From Steromphala cineraria (lineage: Eukaryota; Mollusca; Gastropoda; Trochida; Trochidae), in assembly GCA_916613615.1 (NCBI GenBank), contig OU744721.1, positions 70,251,060 to 70,315,059 on the forward strand: a DNA stretch of 64,000 nucleotides, given 5' to 3'. Shown here one piece after another: positions 10,671-24,289 of the stretch. The notes below the pieces were generated by a model. The model was not told the origin of the DNA and made no database searches. It saw only the letters and a list, made by a program, of their open reading frames with translations. The position numbers and the translations under genes were made by a program. The number at the start of each line of letters is the position of its first letter. The first letter of the stretch is position 1.

Positions 10671-10675
10671 CCATT

Positions 10676-11110
10676 AGAATGGTTAATATCAGTTGTCTTA
10701 CATGTAAACTTTTTTTAATGTAAGTCATGCTCATCATTCTTGACATGTTTATGATTATATGAAGTGTGTGTGTTGTTAGAAAGGAAAAGTACTTATTTAA
10801 TAAGCAACACTGAAACCATTATTATCAATCTGGAACCTTCCTACAAATGCAAGTAAATCTGCTAATCTGTACCTTGTATACGATTTTTAAACATGTTTCT
10901 AAAGATGTTGCAAATTAGTTAGTTTTTTTCCATTTATTTTACCAAAATGGTTTAATCATAATGCATTTGTAGATAAATCTCTGTTGTCAAATTTGTAATA
11001 TTTTACATATATACATCAAAAATAATCTCACAGAAAACTTTATTTCTATTTCCACAAGTAATATTAGTCTGCTCCGATATCATGTAAAGATTATAGTCCA
11101 TTTTTTAAAG
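10676..11110. repeat. U1 block G, duplicated at 28418-28756
   Basis: Shared anchors are GGTTAATATCAG, TGACATGTTTATGA, ATCAATCTGGAACCT, ACCTTGTATAC and AGTCTGCT(C/G)CGATAT. In U2 the block ends where a Harbinger-related fragment begins. Confidence 0.8.
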
Positions 11111-14100
11111 ATGATTATACACAAAAATACATATGCATGTCACACTCACAATTGAGAAGTAGTCTTCCCAAAGTCAAAATTCATTATCACATTGGAACAA
11201 GCCTTATGAACTAAAATATAAAGTGTTGTAAATTTTCTGAATTATTAAGACATGAGCAGATATTGACAACATCAAACTTAAAAACAAAACCTTAGGCTTG
11301 CTGACTTACCCAACTATCAAAATGTATGTCAATTGCTAAAGGTTATGTGATGATACCACACGTTCACAAATATTTATAAAGTTTTATCAGATTACTGCAA
11401 ACACACTAGGAATTAAGCAGAGAAACGAGACTTTATCTGAACCGCATTCAACAACAAGGAATTAACAACTTGAAGGCCTATTGCTGTTGAATGCAAACTT
11501 TGGTAAACACTCATTTCTGATTGACCAAGAAAACGCACTATGAGGGAGGTATAGAAACCTTCATGTTGTTGACTGTTTTGATTCTTTTCAGAATGGAACA
11601 TGCCTCTGAAGCACCTTCTCATTGTCAATTCCACAACATTTCATGAATTCTTTATGGGCTTCAGCTAACCTAAAGATTTAATTATCATGAGTTACACTGA
11701 CGTTTGAAAATTAAAAACAGCTTAAGGAATGAAGTTTGAAGTTTAAAATGTTATGTACATTTTAACAAAGGTAGGAAACACTTCGAGTTGAATTGCATAA
11801 CAATCTTTCTGAAACTGTTGTTATATTTTGTAAACGATTATATAGCGAAAAAAAATTACATTTACCATTTTCAGTTTCACTAAGGACATTTATTGTTTTG
11901 TAATACCTAAATGCAATTTAATAAGCCACATGAACGCTTATCCAACAATTTTCAACTTCATGTCGGTTCATTTACAAAATTTTTGTTTTGATTATATAAG
12001 AATTACATTTGTCATGTTTGAATATTCGAATGGCTTATGGCAAGGTATTAGTGTCTGCCTTTATTCATTAGCTCTTGTTTTTGCCTTTTTGTTTATCCAA
12101 GAGTTCTGCATTTCATGAATTTAAATCGTAAAACGTGAATTACGTTTGGCCGCTTTTTTCGGCCACCCAGACCATTCTCATTAACTATTTTATTTTCGAG
12201 ATTAAACCGTGGATTTTGTGACAAAATGGCACCTCATCAGGTACAAAACATTGATTATCTATCAATTCAATAAAATGCAATAATCTTATTATTCAAAGTG
12301 TTGGAAAATATTCTTTAATATTCCCTTAAAGTTTGTTAAGGAATGAGTCAGTGTTATTGGTGTTGTCGCTTGATGTGCCAAATGTTATTCGTTTACACCT
12401 CGTGAACTGGGATATTAGACTTCTGTCAATATCACCTTCAATTGATTGTTTCCCTAATTTCACCCCAAGTTCTCGATCAAGGGACCGTGTTGTTCATTTG
12501 TACTCCGGATATGTCAATACTTTCTCAACTCAGTGTTAGTAATTTGAGGTGCCAAGCAATTCGGTGTGTTTTCTTTATAACTTTCAATCCAAAAAGACCT
12601 TCAACCATACTTTTTATAAAGATGTACATCGACCAAAACTATGCCATAAAACGACTTATAATATTGGGCAGTTAATAAAGATGTTTTGGATACTTTAATA
12701 TGTGGCATAATGATAATTCATTGTAGTATATCAAATTGAAGCATAATGAAATATCCAACATTTTAAAATTGGATTGAAGGAAATATGTACTGGCAATCGA
12801 CAGAAGTTCCTAGAATAGCTACAGGAGATGGAAATTCTCTTTTATTTTATTGTCCATTGATTAATTTTAGAAGTCAAGTTATCCAGTAATATATTACAAA
12901 AAGTACATGTAATAAAAGTAAGGAAATAGTTGATAACTTCGGATATGCCTAAATATGAAAATGTGTCAATGTGTCATGAAAACACTCGAGTTACGGTTAT
13001 GAAAGCTTAATATTTGATATTTACCGTTTAATACGAAAAAGTAAAACTACTAATTCAAAAACGTTATTCGGTGGGAACAATTCTGTCAGGAAAATGATCT
13101 GCCGTAGTTCATTGACATAGTAAGAGGCGGCCAACTTATTACAGACTTCAATTATTGTATGTCGGACAAAGTAAAAATGATTAATGACCCTTCATTTATA
13201 TTACAAATCTTTAGCCAGCATATTAGAAGTTACGTAAACCAACATGCGGGAAATTACTTACTGAAAGTGAAATGAAAAGATTCGTAAATCCTTAACCATT
13301 AGACTGCTTTAAAATTATTAACTAAAACTTTAAACGAATTAAACTACATATAAAAGAACTCCTATTAGTTTTACATTTGAATACTGTATACTGTTTGTTG
13401 ATATCAGACAATTGGTTTCAAATGTTGTAGGCTCTAAACAGTAACAAGAATTAGATAAATCATAACTTATCTTTTATAAATTCAGGGTTGACAGTCTGAA
13501 CACAAGAACTGGCCAAATGTGTAAAGAAACCCATTACACAAGGCTTCCTAAATTTGGTACAAAAAATTCTAAAATGCATTGAGGTTACAATGATCACTGA
13601 TGAGAAATCCTGTTAAACCATTAAACAGTTCCACTCTCGTGTTGATCTGGAATATGTTGGAGCATCTGTTAGCCACAAGCCAGGTCCATAAAGTCACCAT
13701 CAAAGGATTGAGAATATTGCTACTTGTCGTGTACAATTTACTTATTCTTCACAGGTGTAAGCAATATAGATGTATCATTGCTCCTGTTAAGATACTTAGA
13801 GGTAGCTTGGAAGGTTTTCTGAATTCTGTGAGTGCATTTGAGGTCATATTGGTGTATCTCAAACACACAAAAATAATTCTGTTTACTCAGTCATAATGCA
13901 TTTGAAGAAGTGATTAAAATGCATAATCTTATTACAATAAGTTAATGTTTAACGATTCGGTATCAAGTGACAGATTAAATAATTATCTATGTACGCAGCG
14001 ATATTTTCTCAATCTATCATACAGCCGCAATACCATACATTTTGTAACCTTGACAAAAGGCTGCAAATATCAAACTCCAGGACTAAGGTAAGTTTTCATA

Positions 14101-14361
14101 CCCATTCACAATCTTATTATTTATCGATTGAAAACATCTGATGTGTTGCTTTTTGCAATCAATGGTCTGTTCCCCTGGAATATTAAAACGTCGGCGATGT
14201 CATATATCAATGCGTTATTGATTAGGATGCAAGGGTATTAGGAAGTTTTTATTTTTATTGACAGGGATCAACTATGTAGGGTAAGACTAAATAAGATAAA
14301 CTCATATCACAATGGCTAAAGACAAAGACAAGTATTCATTTAAACAATATTAAAATCCTCA
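11111..14361. other. AT-rich non-coding stretch of U1
   Basis: Several short open frames exist (11930-12118, 12333-12675, 13600-13896) but none shows a domain, a plausible start context or preservation in another unit. I see no RNA gene or transposon end. The lost U2 counterpart would lie beyond 28.76 kb, where the Harbinger-related fragment sits. Confidence 0.55.
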
Positions 14362-14365
14362 TTAA

Positions 14366-14722
14366 AGGGGCAGTAGCACGTTTTTAGGGGGAATATAAGG
14401 TGATGTCATGAAAATGAAAATTAATGGTTCCAATCGAAAGACAATGTATTTAAACTAAATGGAGCAGTAATAATTCAAATATATAACGTAAAGTTTAGTC
14501 ATGCGATTCCTTTTTCGTACACAAAATGAATTAAAGGTGTTCACACAAAAATGGCCGCCAATGGATTTTATGTGAATCGTCATACTTTGTCCTCTGACTA
14601 TGAATGATTGGATTGTTTAATGAAATTTTTGACACTGTCAAAATAATACATTTAGCATTTACTTACTAATATCAGTGAACATTTTAAAATATAAAATTAT
14701 CAAAAAACGTGCTACTGCCCCT
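14366..14722. mobile_element. TTAA-flanked MITE, copy 2 (357 bp)
   Basis: Same family and orientation as copy 1, with TTAA at 14362-14365 and 14723-14726. Same length to the base. The few differences (for example GGAATATAAGG against GGAATAGAAGG) suggest recent amplification. Confidence 0.92.
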
Positions 14723-14726
14723 TTAA

Positions 14727-17211
14727 ATATCAGATACAATCTACAAAACATTTAAAAATAATAGATTTTAAAAAAATATTTATCATTTGACTCATCTTGA
14801 TTATTATAAGGATTCATACCATATTTTTTCATCCCTTGTTGCATCAAGTATTCTGAATTTTCGACTCTCGACTGAGACTTATTATCTTTTCCCCTAATAG
14901 GCTTCACAGTACTTTCTAACGAACAGGATACTCGTTTAACGTTGGAAGCTACTAATTCATCATCAATTCACTACAAACTTCCAAACGACCGGATTAAAAG
15001 ATCTGTCAAACGGGACCATTAATCTTTCTTCAGCAAATGTAGACAGCAGGAAATAGGTGTTGATATTGATGGATTTGAAAGGTGATATCTGGTGAAATTA
15101 CCAATGCAACAGTTTCGATTTTGTCATAGGTCAAACAATATCAGCAGTCTATCAAGCAAAATGTTTAAACGATATAAATGCTATAAAATGTTAAAAAAGA
15201 GTTTGAGTACCGCATATGTTACTGAATAGAATTTTAAAATGGTATATACAAAAATTGTCAAAATATCATTAGTCTGCATCATTTGATTGTGTGTAAATCT
15301 GTCAAAACGTGTCTGATGTTTTATTCTTGTAACGAGTACATTTTAAATGTAAGTAATTACGAGGTCATCATTTATGTAAATGATTTGACATTTTATATTT
15401 TTCGAACAACAAATAAAGAAATATTTATATTTTCAATATGTAGAAACACGTTAATGAGGACAACAATAATCTACCATAAATGTACAAAATACTCGTTTTT
15501 GATTGGCTCCTGTGAAAAATCAGAGGGCGTCTAATGTGGTTATACGGTGCTCTGCTTACTTTGCCTAATGCGCAAGAATTCATGTGTTGCCTAGCACCAG
15601 GTAGATCCTAAATATTGCTGTTGCATCGTAATTTTTCACAAAATATGCCATTATTGCGTTGTATGTACATTATTTATACAATATATTCAAACGTTCAAAT
15701 AGCTAAACGCTTGCAGTCACTAAAAATGCACAAAAAATACACGACACTGAGTCAACAGTTCAGATTTCTTGGAATGGTCCGCCATTCTGTAGCATTAGAC
15801 CAAAACGGGCCTGACACAGATTAACCTACCAGAATATCATAGAAATATGAATTAAAATGCGGCATACACTTAGCTTCAATTTATTCACAACACTAATGCA
15901 ATTATACCGACATCAAATTTTGAAAATATGCAGTAACTTAACATATTCAAAATAATAACACGTCTACTGAATATAATGAGCTCCCTTTGCAGCATTCGGA
16001 TAATGTCACTAATCTTTGAGGCGTACTACATGAAAAGACATTCGAGATAACCAAATCCGTCAACACTGTGTGAAAGTCGCTCCGTGGAAATCGTGCACGG
16101 GCATCATGACACAACAAACCTGAGTTAATGCGAAAGAATATAGTTCCATTTTAAATCGTTATTTTGGTAGAATGGAGATGGAGAAAAATACCATGTTCGG
16201 AAATCATTGGCATATAACAGAATTATTATAGCTCTAAATTATGTAATTAGAATATTGAAAGGTTGAATTGTTGCTGGTCTAAAAGGGTCATGATTGTTTC
16301 AAATGAATTCTATGTTCAAGCCTTCATTTCACCTCTGGACGCTCCAACCCCACGTATTTAAAGGAATTATCCTTTTCAATTTGTTGAATATATTTCGCCT
16401 ACCGTATGTAGAAACTGGATCTCTGATTTGGTTCCGGTGACCCTTGATAACATTTGATATTACCCTGTAAATATGTCTCTTTTGCATTCATTGCAATTGT
16501 ATTAATATTAATTCATAAAATGCGAAACCTTGATTTGTTTATGATCCATTCCCTCTGCGAATGCCAATGCCTTAAAAAGAAGCGATTCTTTGTTATTGAT
16601 TTTAAGCAAAACAAAGTGATATGTTTTGAACGAAAGCGTTTTACAGAAACAGAAATACAGTCATATCAATGATAAGAAACATTGAGTTCAGAATTACTTT
16701 TTAATACTGTATTGATGACTGATTTAAAACAGATATTTTAAACTAAAGAACGAACCAATTAAAAAGTACCAGACAATACAATCTGCTAAACCCTTTTGCT
16801 CATTTTGTTTTTGTTTATGAGTTATCTTCATAAACCAATAATCAAAGGGAGACAGATAGTATTATGGTAACAACAAAGGATTATTTCTTTGTGATGTTTA
16901 CCTTCAATTATTTTGCAACATGTCAAAAATATATATACAGTTTGTCAGATAACAAACCCTTAAGCTGTCTGAATAAAAGCTATTTATATTACAATTATGC
17001 CTAAGACCTATCTTATCACTAAATATAATGCGTCGCATAAAATCGTCATGGTAATTGCACTCTATTCAATCGTTCATGCACTACACAGCATTGTTGTATT
17101 TAAAACGTTATATTTAGGAATATTCATTTTCATCGAGTTTCCATCAGTCTTTTAATATGGATAAATGGGTCAGCTAAAGCATATAAACATTTACAAGAAT
17201 AGTTTATTTTG
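14727..17211. other. AT-rich stretch; possible old repeat at about 15480-16170
   Basis: No gene is recognised. The segment from about 15480 is less AT-rich and begins AAAATACTCGTTTTTGATTGG. Nearly the same phrase (AAATACTC then TTTTTTGATTGGCT) occurs at 25810 near the left end of the TIR element there, so an old DNA element may be present. Its limits cannot be set by eye. Confidence 0.35.
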
Positions 17212-18218
17212 CCATCGAAACACTTTTTTACAGTACATAACAATCTTCACTATCCGTGAGATTATACTGCCAACATTGCAATTAGTTACTCTATTACATT
17301 AAATTTAGAACCTTTCGTATCGAATAAAGCACAATTATGCACCGTGATAATTGCATTTCTAAATGCTCTTAACTGAATATAGCTGGCCACAAAAAAACAT
17401 CAGTGCGTTATAATGGTGTTCACACCTGTCTCTATCTTTGAATTCTTTACGCACCAATTTAAAAAAAAATACATTGACTTAAGGAGATAAGCTTTTTTAT
17501 GTGTTGGTTATAGCCCTTTGCAATAAAACAAAAAAGGGACTGTTTAATATTTTCAGCTGATTCTCCATATAACTTTCAGATGGCAAATACAAAAGGTTGA
17601 ATTTATCATTAAAATTATCAGTTTTCACAAAATTAAACAACACTTCATCCTTTGCACAATAATGGCCTTATTCTTATTAATACAACCAATTTTTGACATG
17701 TGGAAAATGTATCAAACAATGATACATATCTGAACCAATTTACATTATGTGCGTAATAGTGCTTGATGTGGATAATGTGTATGTCGAAAAACGTCTATTG
17801 ACAACAGTTGTCCAGTAATTCTAAACTCGTACTATATTATTTCAGATCTGTGAATCATATCTGACACTAGAGTGTTAAATGGTAATTAATTACCATTACA
17901 AGTATTCAAGTTAAATTGTGCAGGTTTATATGTGAAGTGATGAATGAGGTGCTTTCAACTGAAAGTAACAAATGGAAATACCCTAAAATTGTAAATAAGT
18001 TGTCAAAATAATAAAACTTTTTGAAGCGATATAGGTACCTAGAGTGGTTACTATCATGCCTATTTTACTAAGAACTTCTACAAATAAAATTATAAATAAT
18101 GATAATAATCATAACGAGCCAAATTCAATTAAATTACTTGCTGGAAGCGCTGCACAGATTACTACATTGTTGTAAGGGCTAACGTGATTCCTTTTTTCCC
18201 TTTTAAGTCGGCGAATTT
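17212..18218. repeat. U2 block A, copy of 1-1055
   Basis: Second copy of block A and the point where U2 is first recognisable. It is uninterrupted to GTCGGCG and so provides the empty-site comparison for the LINE in U1. Confidence 0.85.
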
Positions 18219-18234
18219 TACCAAATTTTACAAA

Positions 18235-18655
18235 CTAAAATTCATAGATCACATTACCTTAACTTCAAGACTTCACACTCACTTCACTCAGTTACTTCTG
18301 AGGCGCATAAAACATAATAAATCAAACATAATTTCTTCAATCTAGATATAATCTATTACTTGTTCCTTATTGCATTTTTTTCTGAGTACTGTTTAATGGG
18401 GTAAGGTCAGATGTATTTGGCACTCAAGCCAATCAAAGACGATATTTTAGAAGGCTTGATATTGTTGTAAGGTGAAGAGGACACAGACCAGACCAGACTC
18501 TTTGACATGACCGTTACAGAGAAGAACTCATACCCATAGCTGGGTAGGAGAGAAAGCTTCTGTATCTGATGAGTCAGCCTTTGTTATGGATATAGTGAAA
18601 ATACCTTCAGCAGCTTCTTTAAGTCCAGATGCAAAAAATAAATAAATAAATAAAT
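18235..18655 (+). mobile_element. Unclassified retroelement-like repeat ending in an AAAT tail
   Basis: The segment is less AT-rich than its surroundings and ends in AAAAAATAAATAAATAAAT (18633-18655), a typical LINE or SINE tail. It begins where U2 parts from block A. The interior contains ACACAGACCAGACCAGACTC and CATACCCATAGCTGGGTAGG. I cannot find A and B boxes or a reverse transcriptase, so the class is open. Confidence 0.45.
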
Positions 18656-21600
18656 GCTTAAAAGCTCATACTTTGCCAGATATATAGACCATTTATGATA
18701 AGAAGGAAAGTGTCATTATTTAAGCTTACAAGCATACTTTTAGCTCAAGTTTCAATGTATTACACGGATTTTATCGTGCCATGCCAAATGTAAACAAAGG
18801 TAGTGTAGTGCATGTACACAGATTATGATATATGTACTCAGTAAACTTTACTACAGATAACTTTTCCCACTAAACTGCACTAGAATGCTTTCGCACTTAA
18901 GCTTGTTTATTTCTAAATGATTGGACCATGATAAACTTAATATGTCTTGGAACAACATTATAATGATGATGATTATCATTACTTTTGAAATTACAATGCA
19001 ATTAGATGTTTGTTTCAACTCAAGTTTAACTCATTTAATCGGAATTTTACCAAAAGTTATGATTTTGTACTTAATGAAACCAAATTGCAATTACATTATG
19101 ATGATAAATCCTAAAGGAAAAGATAATATTATACTAGGCGATATTAATAGGCTAACATAATTGGCAGAGGTTTAAGCATTCACATAATTGTGTATACGTA
19201 AAACCTCATATTTCCTGAACTAACTGAAAATTATAATAATCATATAATTATATTATTATATTATTACTTATAAAGTAACATTACTTACATTAAAATAAAC
19301 CACTCTGATGATAAGGATTTATCTTTTTCTTCATAAGACTATGTAATTGACTAAATGATATCATGTTGATGATTGCAAAAAATAATTATGATCTCTAATA
19401 AGGAAAAACAGCAAAAAACTCGCGGCCTTTTAATATTCAAGTACTTAGCCAAACCCGACATTAAATATCCTCTCGCATGGTAACTGTACTTTGAAATAGT
19501 ACTGTCAAAATACCCAGATGCAAATGGTGGAAATAATGCTAGGTGTGTAAGGGTCAGGTCTTGATAAAACGCTATTATGTACCAGGTGTAGTTCTTCAGA
19601 AGCTATTTTCCTGCTTTGAAGCTGCACCCTTTCACTCAATGAATTAATCGATCAACGTTACGATATTAATCACATTTGACAATTGTTAGTGAAGAAATTT
19701 CAGTTTACTATGTGATTACTTTGATTCCTAATAGCTGTGCGTAGTTCTCCAACATACAATCAAAAGCATATCAAACAATGATATATTCTGGCCTCTTATA
19801 TACAAACATCCATATAACCGTTCATTATACACTTCATATCATATAATTAATGATAGTATCAGGAAAATATCATCCTTTAAGCCTCTGGAAACCAGCGTCA
19901 TCATAAGTCCAAAACTGTAGCTATCATTATTGATGTTTATACTTCTTAAAATCACCTAAATATCATTTTATGATGACAAGCTATATTCGATTTAAATAGA
20001 TTCTGCAATTGGCATATCAAAGATAACAGGTTTTTTTTATCAAAAACTAAATGTGGAACATTTATATTTAAAATCTGTTTAAGTATAAAGTATATTCGTT
20101 TTAATCAATGCATTCATTTATAAAGCAAATCAAGTCACAATAATGTTCAAGTGCGGATTTCCTTTTTTGCCATTGTGTTCACAATCAGACAGCACACAGT
20201 AGCCCTCATTTTCTCCCCCACAGAAGCAGGTCAAGTCAAGGCTCGATCAACATTCCATGACTGGTGGGGATCGTAGTCTTATGTGATGTTTTGCTTATAA
20301 CAATTCACAATGTATGTTTTCAATTAATTTCATAGATTGTAACATTCCTAATCAGTAGCTTAACAGTGCTTCAGAATTATGAGGCATAACATTACCGATA
20401 TGTGGCACAATAAGACGAAAATAGTGATAACAATTTGTAAAGTAATTTGATAATAGTATCACACTTTGTCATATATGTCCTTCCTTGTGCATGCAGTATT
20501 GATCAAATAATAAACAAATCTGATAAGACTATGTTGACAGCTGATGAGGAACAGTACAAATACAACGAGAAATAGCTATTTAGCGTTTTTGTTCTCGAAC
20601 CCCATCGCGAAATTCATAAGAGATGTTATCCGTTTTCTAAGTTCCGAAGTGGAAAGCTAGAAACAGGCTGAAAACAAAAACATTGTCCATAAAGGAATTT
20701 AATAATTGTCTATGAATGATTTGCGAGTAGGTTTCAATTATAACATATATGTAACGAATTGGAGTCAAATTTAACACATTAATTAGTTTTTTTTCTTAGA
20801 CTTTTAAATTGTTACACTTGTGAAGACGACTAAATTATAGAACATATTATTGTTTCATCAAAGCTCACATTGAAATAATAAGGTCTACTTATTACCTGAG
20901 GTCAAAGACATCAGTCGTTTTTTCATCACTATTTAACTTTACACTCCAGGATTAGCATCAATCGAATGTTAGTTTTACCTTGCAAGTTGTCAAAACAAGC
21001 AACGTAGGGTCAACTTTCCTTAATCGTTGCAATTGGGCTAATAATGCTTGGATTATTTTCCAGATTTAACAGACTTATCATGATGAAAGAAGGTAGGACA
21101 AACCAGGTGATTTCTTTCTGGGGTTAATTATAACCCAGTTGAGGAATATGAGTCCGCAACAAATTAAATCTTGTTCTAATGGTATAACGTTATCAAATTC
21201 CATTGGAGTATTTGAGCTATGATTTAACACCATCATATTTATAAAAATATTAAACTGTTTGTAATTCATATTTGTTTAAGAATGTGTTGTATTTGCAGCG
21301 CTAGACCATGTTCACTTTAAAGTATAATTGGCCCAAAAAGACACAAAACCTAAAAACGTTAAACTGTAAAATCCGTTTGACATTTCGTATTTTACACAAA
21401 ACGTAAGGCTGTAATAAATCATTAAGGGAGAAACAATTCATAAAGTATTGATATATTGGATTTATACGGAGTTATAAGTTGTGTCCCATTCAAGGTTGAT
21501 AAGTAACCGCACTGCAAATAGCCGCTTTGTATATCATTACTAATACTCCTATCTAATCTAATTTGCAACCAAAAGGCTATTTATAACACTTTTCATATAA

Positions 21601-21747
21601 AAAAACGATATTTATATATTCTGTGTACACAGAAACTTATAAAGGGTTAATATTAAAATCTTGTATTGCAATCTTATAAAAATTGCTTTTTCCTGATAAA
21701 AACATACTTCACTTGCTCGATTTCTTATCTAAAGTAAAATGTCTTTT
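18656..21747. other. AT-rich non-coding stretch of U2
   Basis: No gene, RNA or transposon end is recognised. Very AT-rich runs occur around 19225-19275. A 79-codon open frame at 18921-19160 is a product of base composition. Confidence 0.55.
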
Positions 21748-22223
21748 GCTATGCCCCCATTTTTGTCAAATTGTGAAATGCATCTTGACAATAGCATAAT
21801 TGCTTGATATACATAACTAAATTTCTACTTAGGCCTCGTTGAATATATAACGACTCTCTGACGTCACTGCACCACAATGCCCTATCAAATGAGTTCTAGC
21901 GCATTTATCTTCCGTTAAGTCTCGCATCATTAACACTAGACAATTGAAGCTCTCATGATTAATATGCTTGAGCTCTGGTATGAGAAACAATGGTACTTTT
22001 TGTAAACATACTTCATTCAAAAGAAAAGTTTATTTATTATTTTGTTAATGTTAAAGATTGTGTTTTTAATTCAAGTGAAACTAAAATTTCCCGCAAGAAA
22101 GTTCATAATTCGGTATTCATTAAGTATAGTCCATAGAACTTAATCAAATTGAAAATGTGATGAATAATTGCCAACAACTCAAATGATTTTCAAGCAAGCA
22201 CCAACACATATGTACGAATATAT

Positions 22224-22312
22224 ATGTCAATTTTGTATTGGAGAGGGCCCAGTAAGTGTTTTCACTTTTGCCCGATCCATTTGACTTTTTGTCAATAAAA
22301 TATGTTTAAACC
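22224..22312 (+). mobile_element. Short LINE 3' UTR remnant
   Basis: About 85 bases absent from U1, reading GTATTGGAGAGGGCCCAGTA ... CACTTTTGCCCGATCC ... TTTTTGTCAATAAAATATG. The layout, ending in AATAAAATA, is typical of LINE 3' UTRs in marine invertebrates. No coding part remains. Confidence 0.5.
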
Positions 22313-22316
22313 AATA

Positions 22317-22490
22317 CAGTAGAACACGGATATAGCGAACACGGATATAGCGAACACTCGGATATAGCGAAGAATTTTTCAAGTCCCGTCCCTATTTAAT
22401 ATCATTAGAATAATATGCGTATAACGAACACCGGATATAGCGAACTAAATTCTTTGGTCTCTTGGAGTTTGTTATATCCGAGTTATACTG
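22317..22490. mobile_element. pogo/Tigger-like MITE (174 bp) with TA flanks
   Basis: Begins CAGTAGAACACGGATATAG and ends GTTATATCCGAGTTATACTG, imperfect inverted ends starting with CAGT and flanked by TA at 22315-22316 and 22491-22492. GGATATAGCGAAC is repeated four times inside. CAGT ends and TA targets fit Tc1/mariner-superfamily pogo/Tigger elements. There is no coding capacity. The U1 site (near 4290) is empty. Confidence 0.8.
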
Positions 22491-24289
22491 TATATATGTT
22501 CTCTATTCCTTACCTCCCGTTGTAGAGTTTCTTCTATACCATCTAGAAGGCCTAGGCATGTAGCATATGCAGAATGAGGATACCATATATCATGTTATGA
22601 CAGGAATTCCATAACTCAGTAAACAGTATCTTTATTTAGTGACTGTTCCCACAAGTAAACCGACTTTTACAGCTACCAATAGATTATTAAGTAAGACATG
22701 GTCATGATTGTTTTAGCAGAGATCTTGTACTCAAGTTGGCCCCAAGTCACATTTAGAAGCGATACAATCTGTCACTATCCTTCAGTAGGCATATTCTCTG
22801 AACTTTGACGTGGATATTTTAGATATATCAATTAAATTGATATGAAACAAACTTTCAATTCAAAATATATCGGTTCTGATTTTGAACATAAATCTTCATT
22901 CATTTAGTTATAGAACTTGTGATAACCAATATAGGGCCTGGCCCTTGAGTCTGTCCCAGAATGCTTATTAATCCTGTTTTGAATACATTTCTTTTAAATA
23001 TCATGTTTCAACATGTGGAATAAAAGTACAATCGGATTAAAAATATTAGATATTTTCCTTAAATCACTTATGTCTAACAATGCAAGGCACATCAATAGAA
23101 AGATAATGGAAGTCAAAATAAAAAGAACTTTCACTGAAATTGTGAAATAGTGATTTTTGGAAAGAGCTGATGTTTATATTCAAGTAACTACAATATGCAT
23201 TCCTCAATTATCTGATCTTACTTTCTGCCAGTAATTTGGAAATATACATTTTCTTACTGTTTATTACTCCTATAAAATTGGTTAGTCTAGAACCAACAAT
23301 AATTTTGTATTTGAGCTATTTGATCTTTGCAGAGGCTAAATCTGGGGAATATCCCCCGAGTATAAGGCTAATACGAGCAGTGTTGGTATAGTATTTAGAA
23401 AACGTATAGGTGTTAGCCTGAGCCTGTTTGGGAAATCACTCCTGAAAGTGGAACTGGCTTAGGCTCCTTAGGTGTAATGGAATGGTATCACTGGAAGAAA
23501 CAACTGTGAAAAAATAAACATTCAACATCTTCGTGACACAGAATGCAACATGTAACATATGATGAGCAGGCCCTGACAAATTCCCTTACACGTCTTCATT
23601 GCCGTAAGAAATAGTTATTTAGAAACTTCCCCCGAAAGTAGAGGAACTTCATCCAGCTAATAGCTACTGGAGAGATTTCTTGTCAGTTTACTTAGATGTA
23701 AGGAGTGATACCACTTAATGGTGTTGTTACAACTGTAGATATATAAACATACACCATTTACAATAGGCAAAGTTATGTAAATACCCCTTTAAAGATGCAT
23801 CTATACATAAACAATGTTGCTTATATGATTGTTTGTATAAATTATATACATCCATCGATTTGCTGCGGCAATATAAAGGTATATTTACATTTGTATAATG
23901 TTGAGGTGTATGGGATGATTTGCATTATTGCAGACAATGATGTCTTATACATTAGGCATCTTTACTATCAAAGTAATACTTTAAAATTTAACATCTCACA
24001 TCATATCATCTATTTGTACTATATATAAACGTTTACAACATTTCACGAGCCAACCTTAATCTAAGAATTGATACTGAGTAACTGAACTGTTAGGCATGTA
24101 AAAATACTTTGATAACCTATTCTTGCAGAACAATACCTACACTGAAAATCTTTTAAAAGGCAAGGGAATTTGCTCTCCCAATATTGAAATCTATTCCCTT
24201 TTGCTGTGGATCGCTCTGTGTGGAAAGGGTTTGAATAAGTTCTGTCACTGGTACAACGAGCAGGCATGCAACATTACTCAGAGAATACA

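Larger units (their letters stand above)
9520..10675 (-). mobile_element. Non-LTR retrotransposon (LINE) 3' end, minus strand
   Basis: Read on the minus strand this is a 5'-truncated LINE: ORF end at 10022, a 3' UTR, and a tail of CATTCATT-like units at about 9520-9535. A 357-bp MITE has landed in its 3' UTR (9590-9946). U2 near 28395-28418 lacks the element: there GTTGATTTTGACAAG runs on within about 40 bases to GGTTAATATCAG. So it was inserted in U1 after the U1/U2 split. It belongs to the same broad type as the element at 1056-2079. Confidence 0.8.
21748..23920. repeat. U2 block B, copy of 3835-5450
   Basis: Collinear with U1 block B, with the TGACGTCA site at 21859-21866. It is interrupted at 22224-22492 by a LINE 3' end and a MITE. 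A further stretch at about 23290-23460 has no clear U1 counterpart. Confidence 0.85.

Noticed and set aside
13600..13896. A 98-codon frame in U1 as a small gene
   Set aside because: Low-complexity hydrophobic residues, no start context, no counterpart in other units and no family resemblance.
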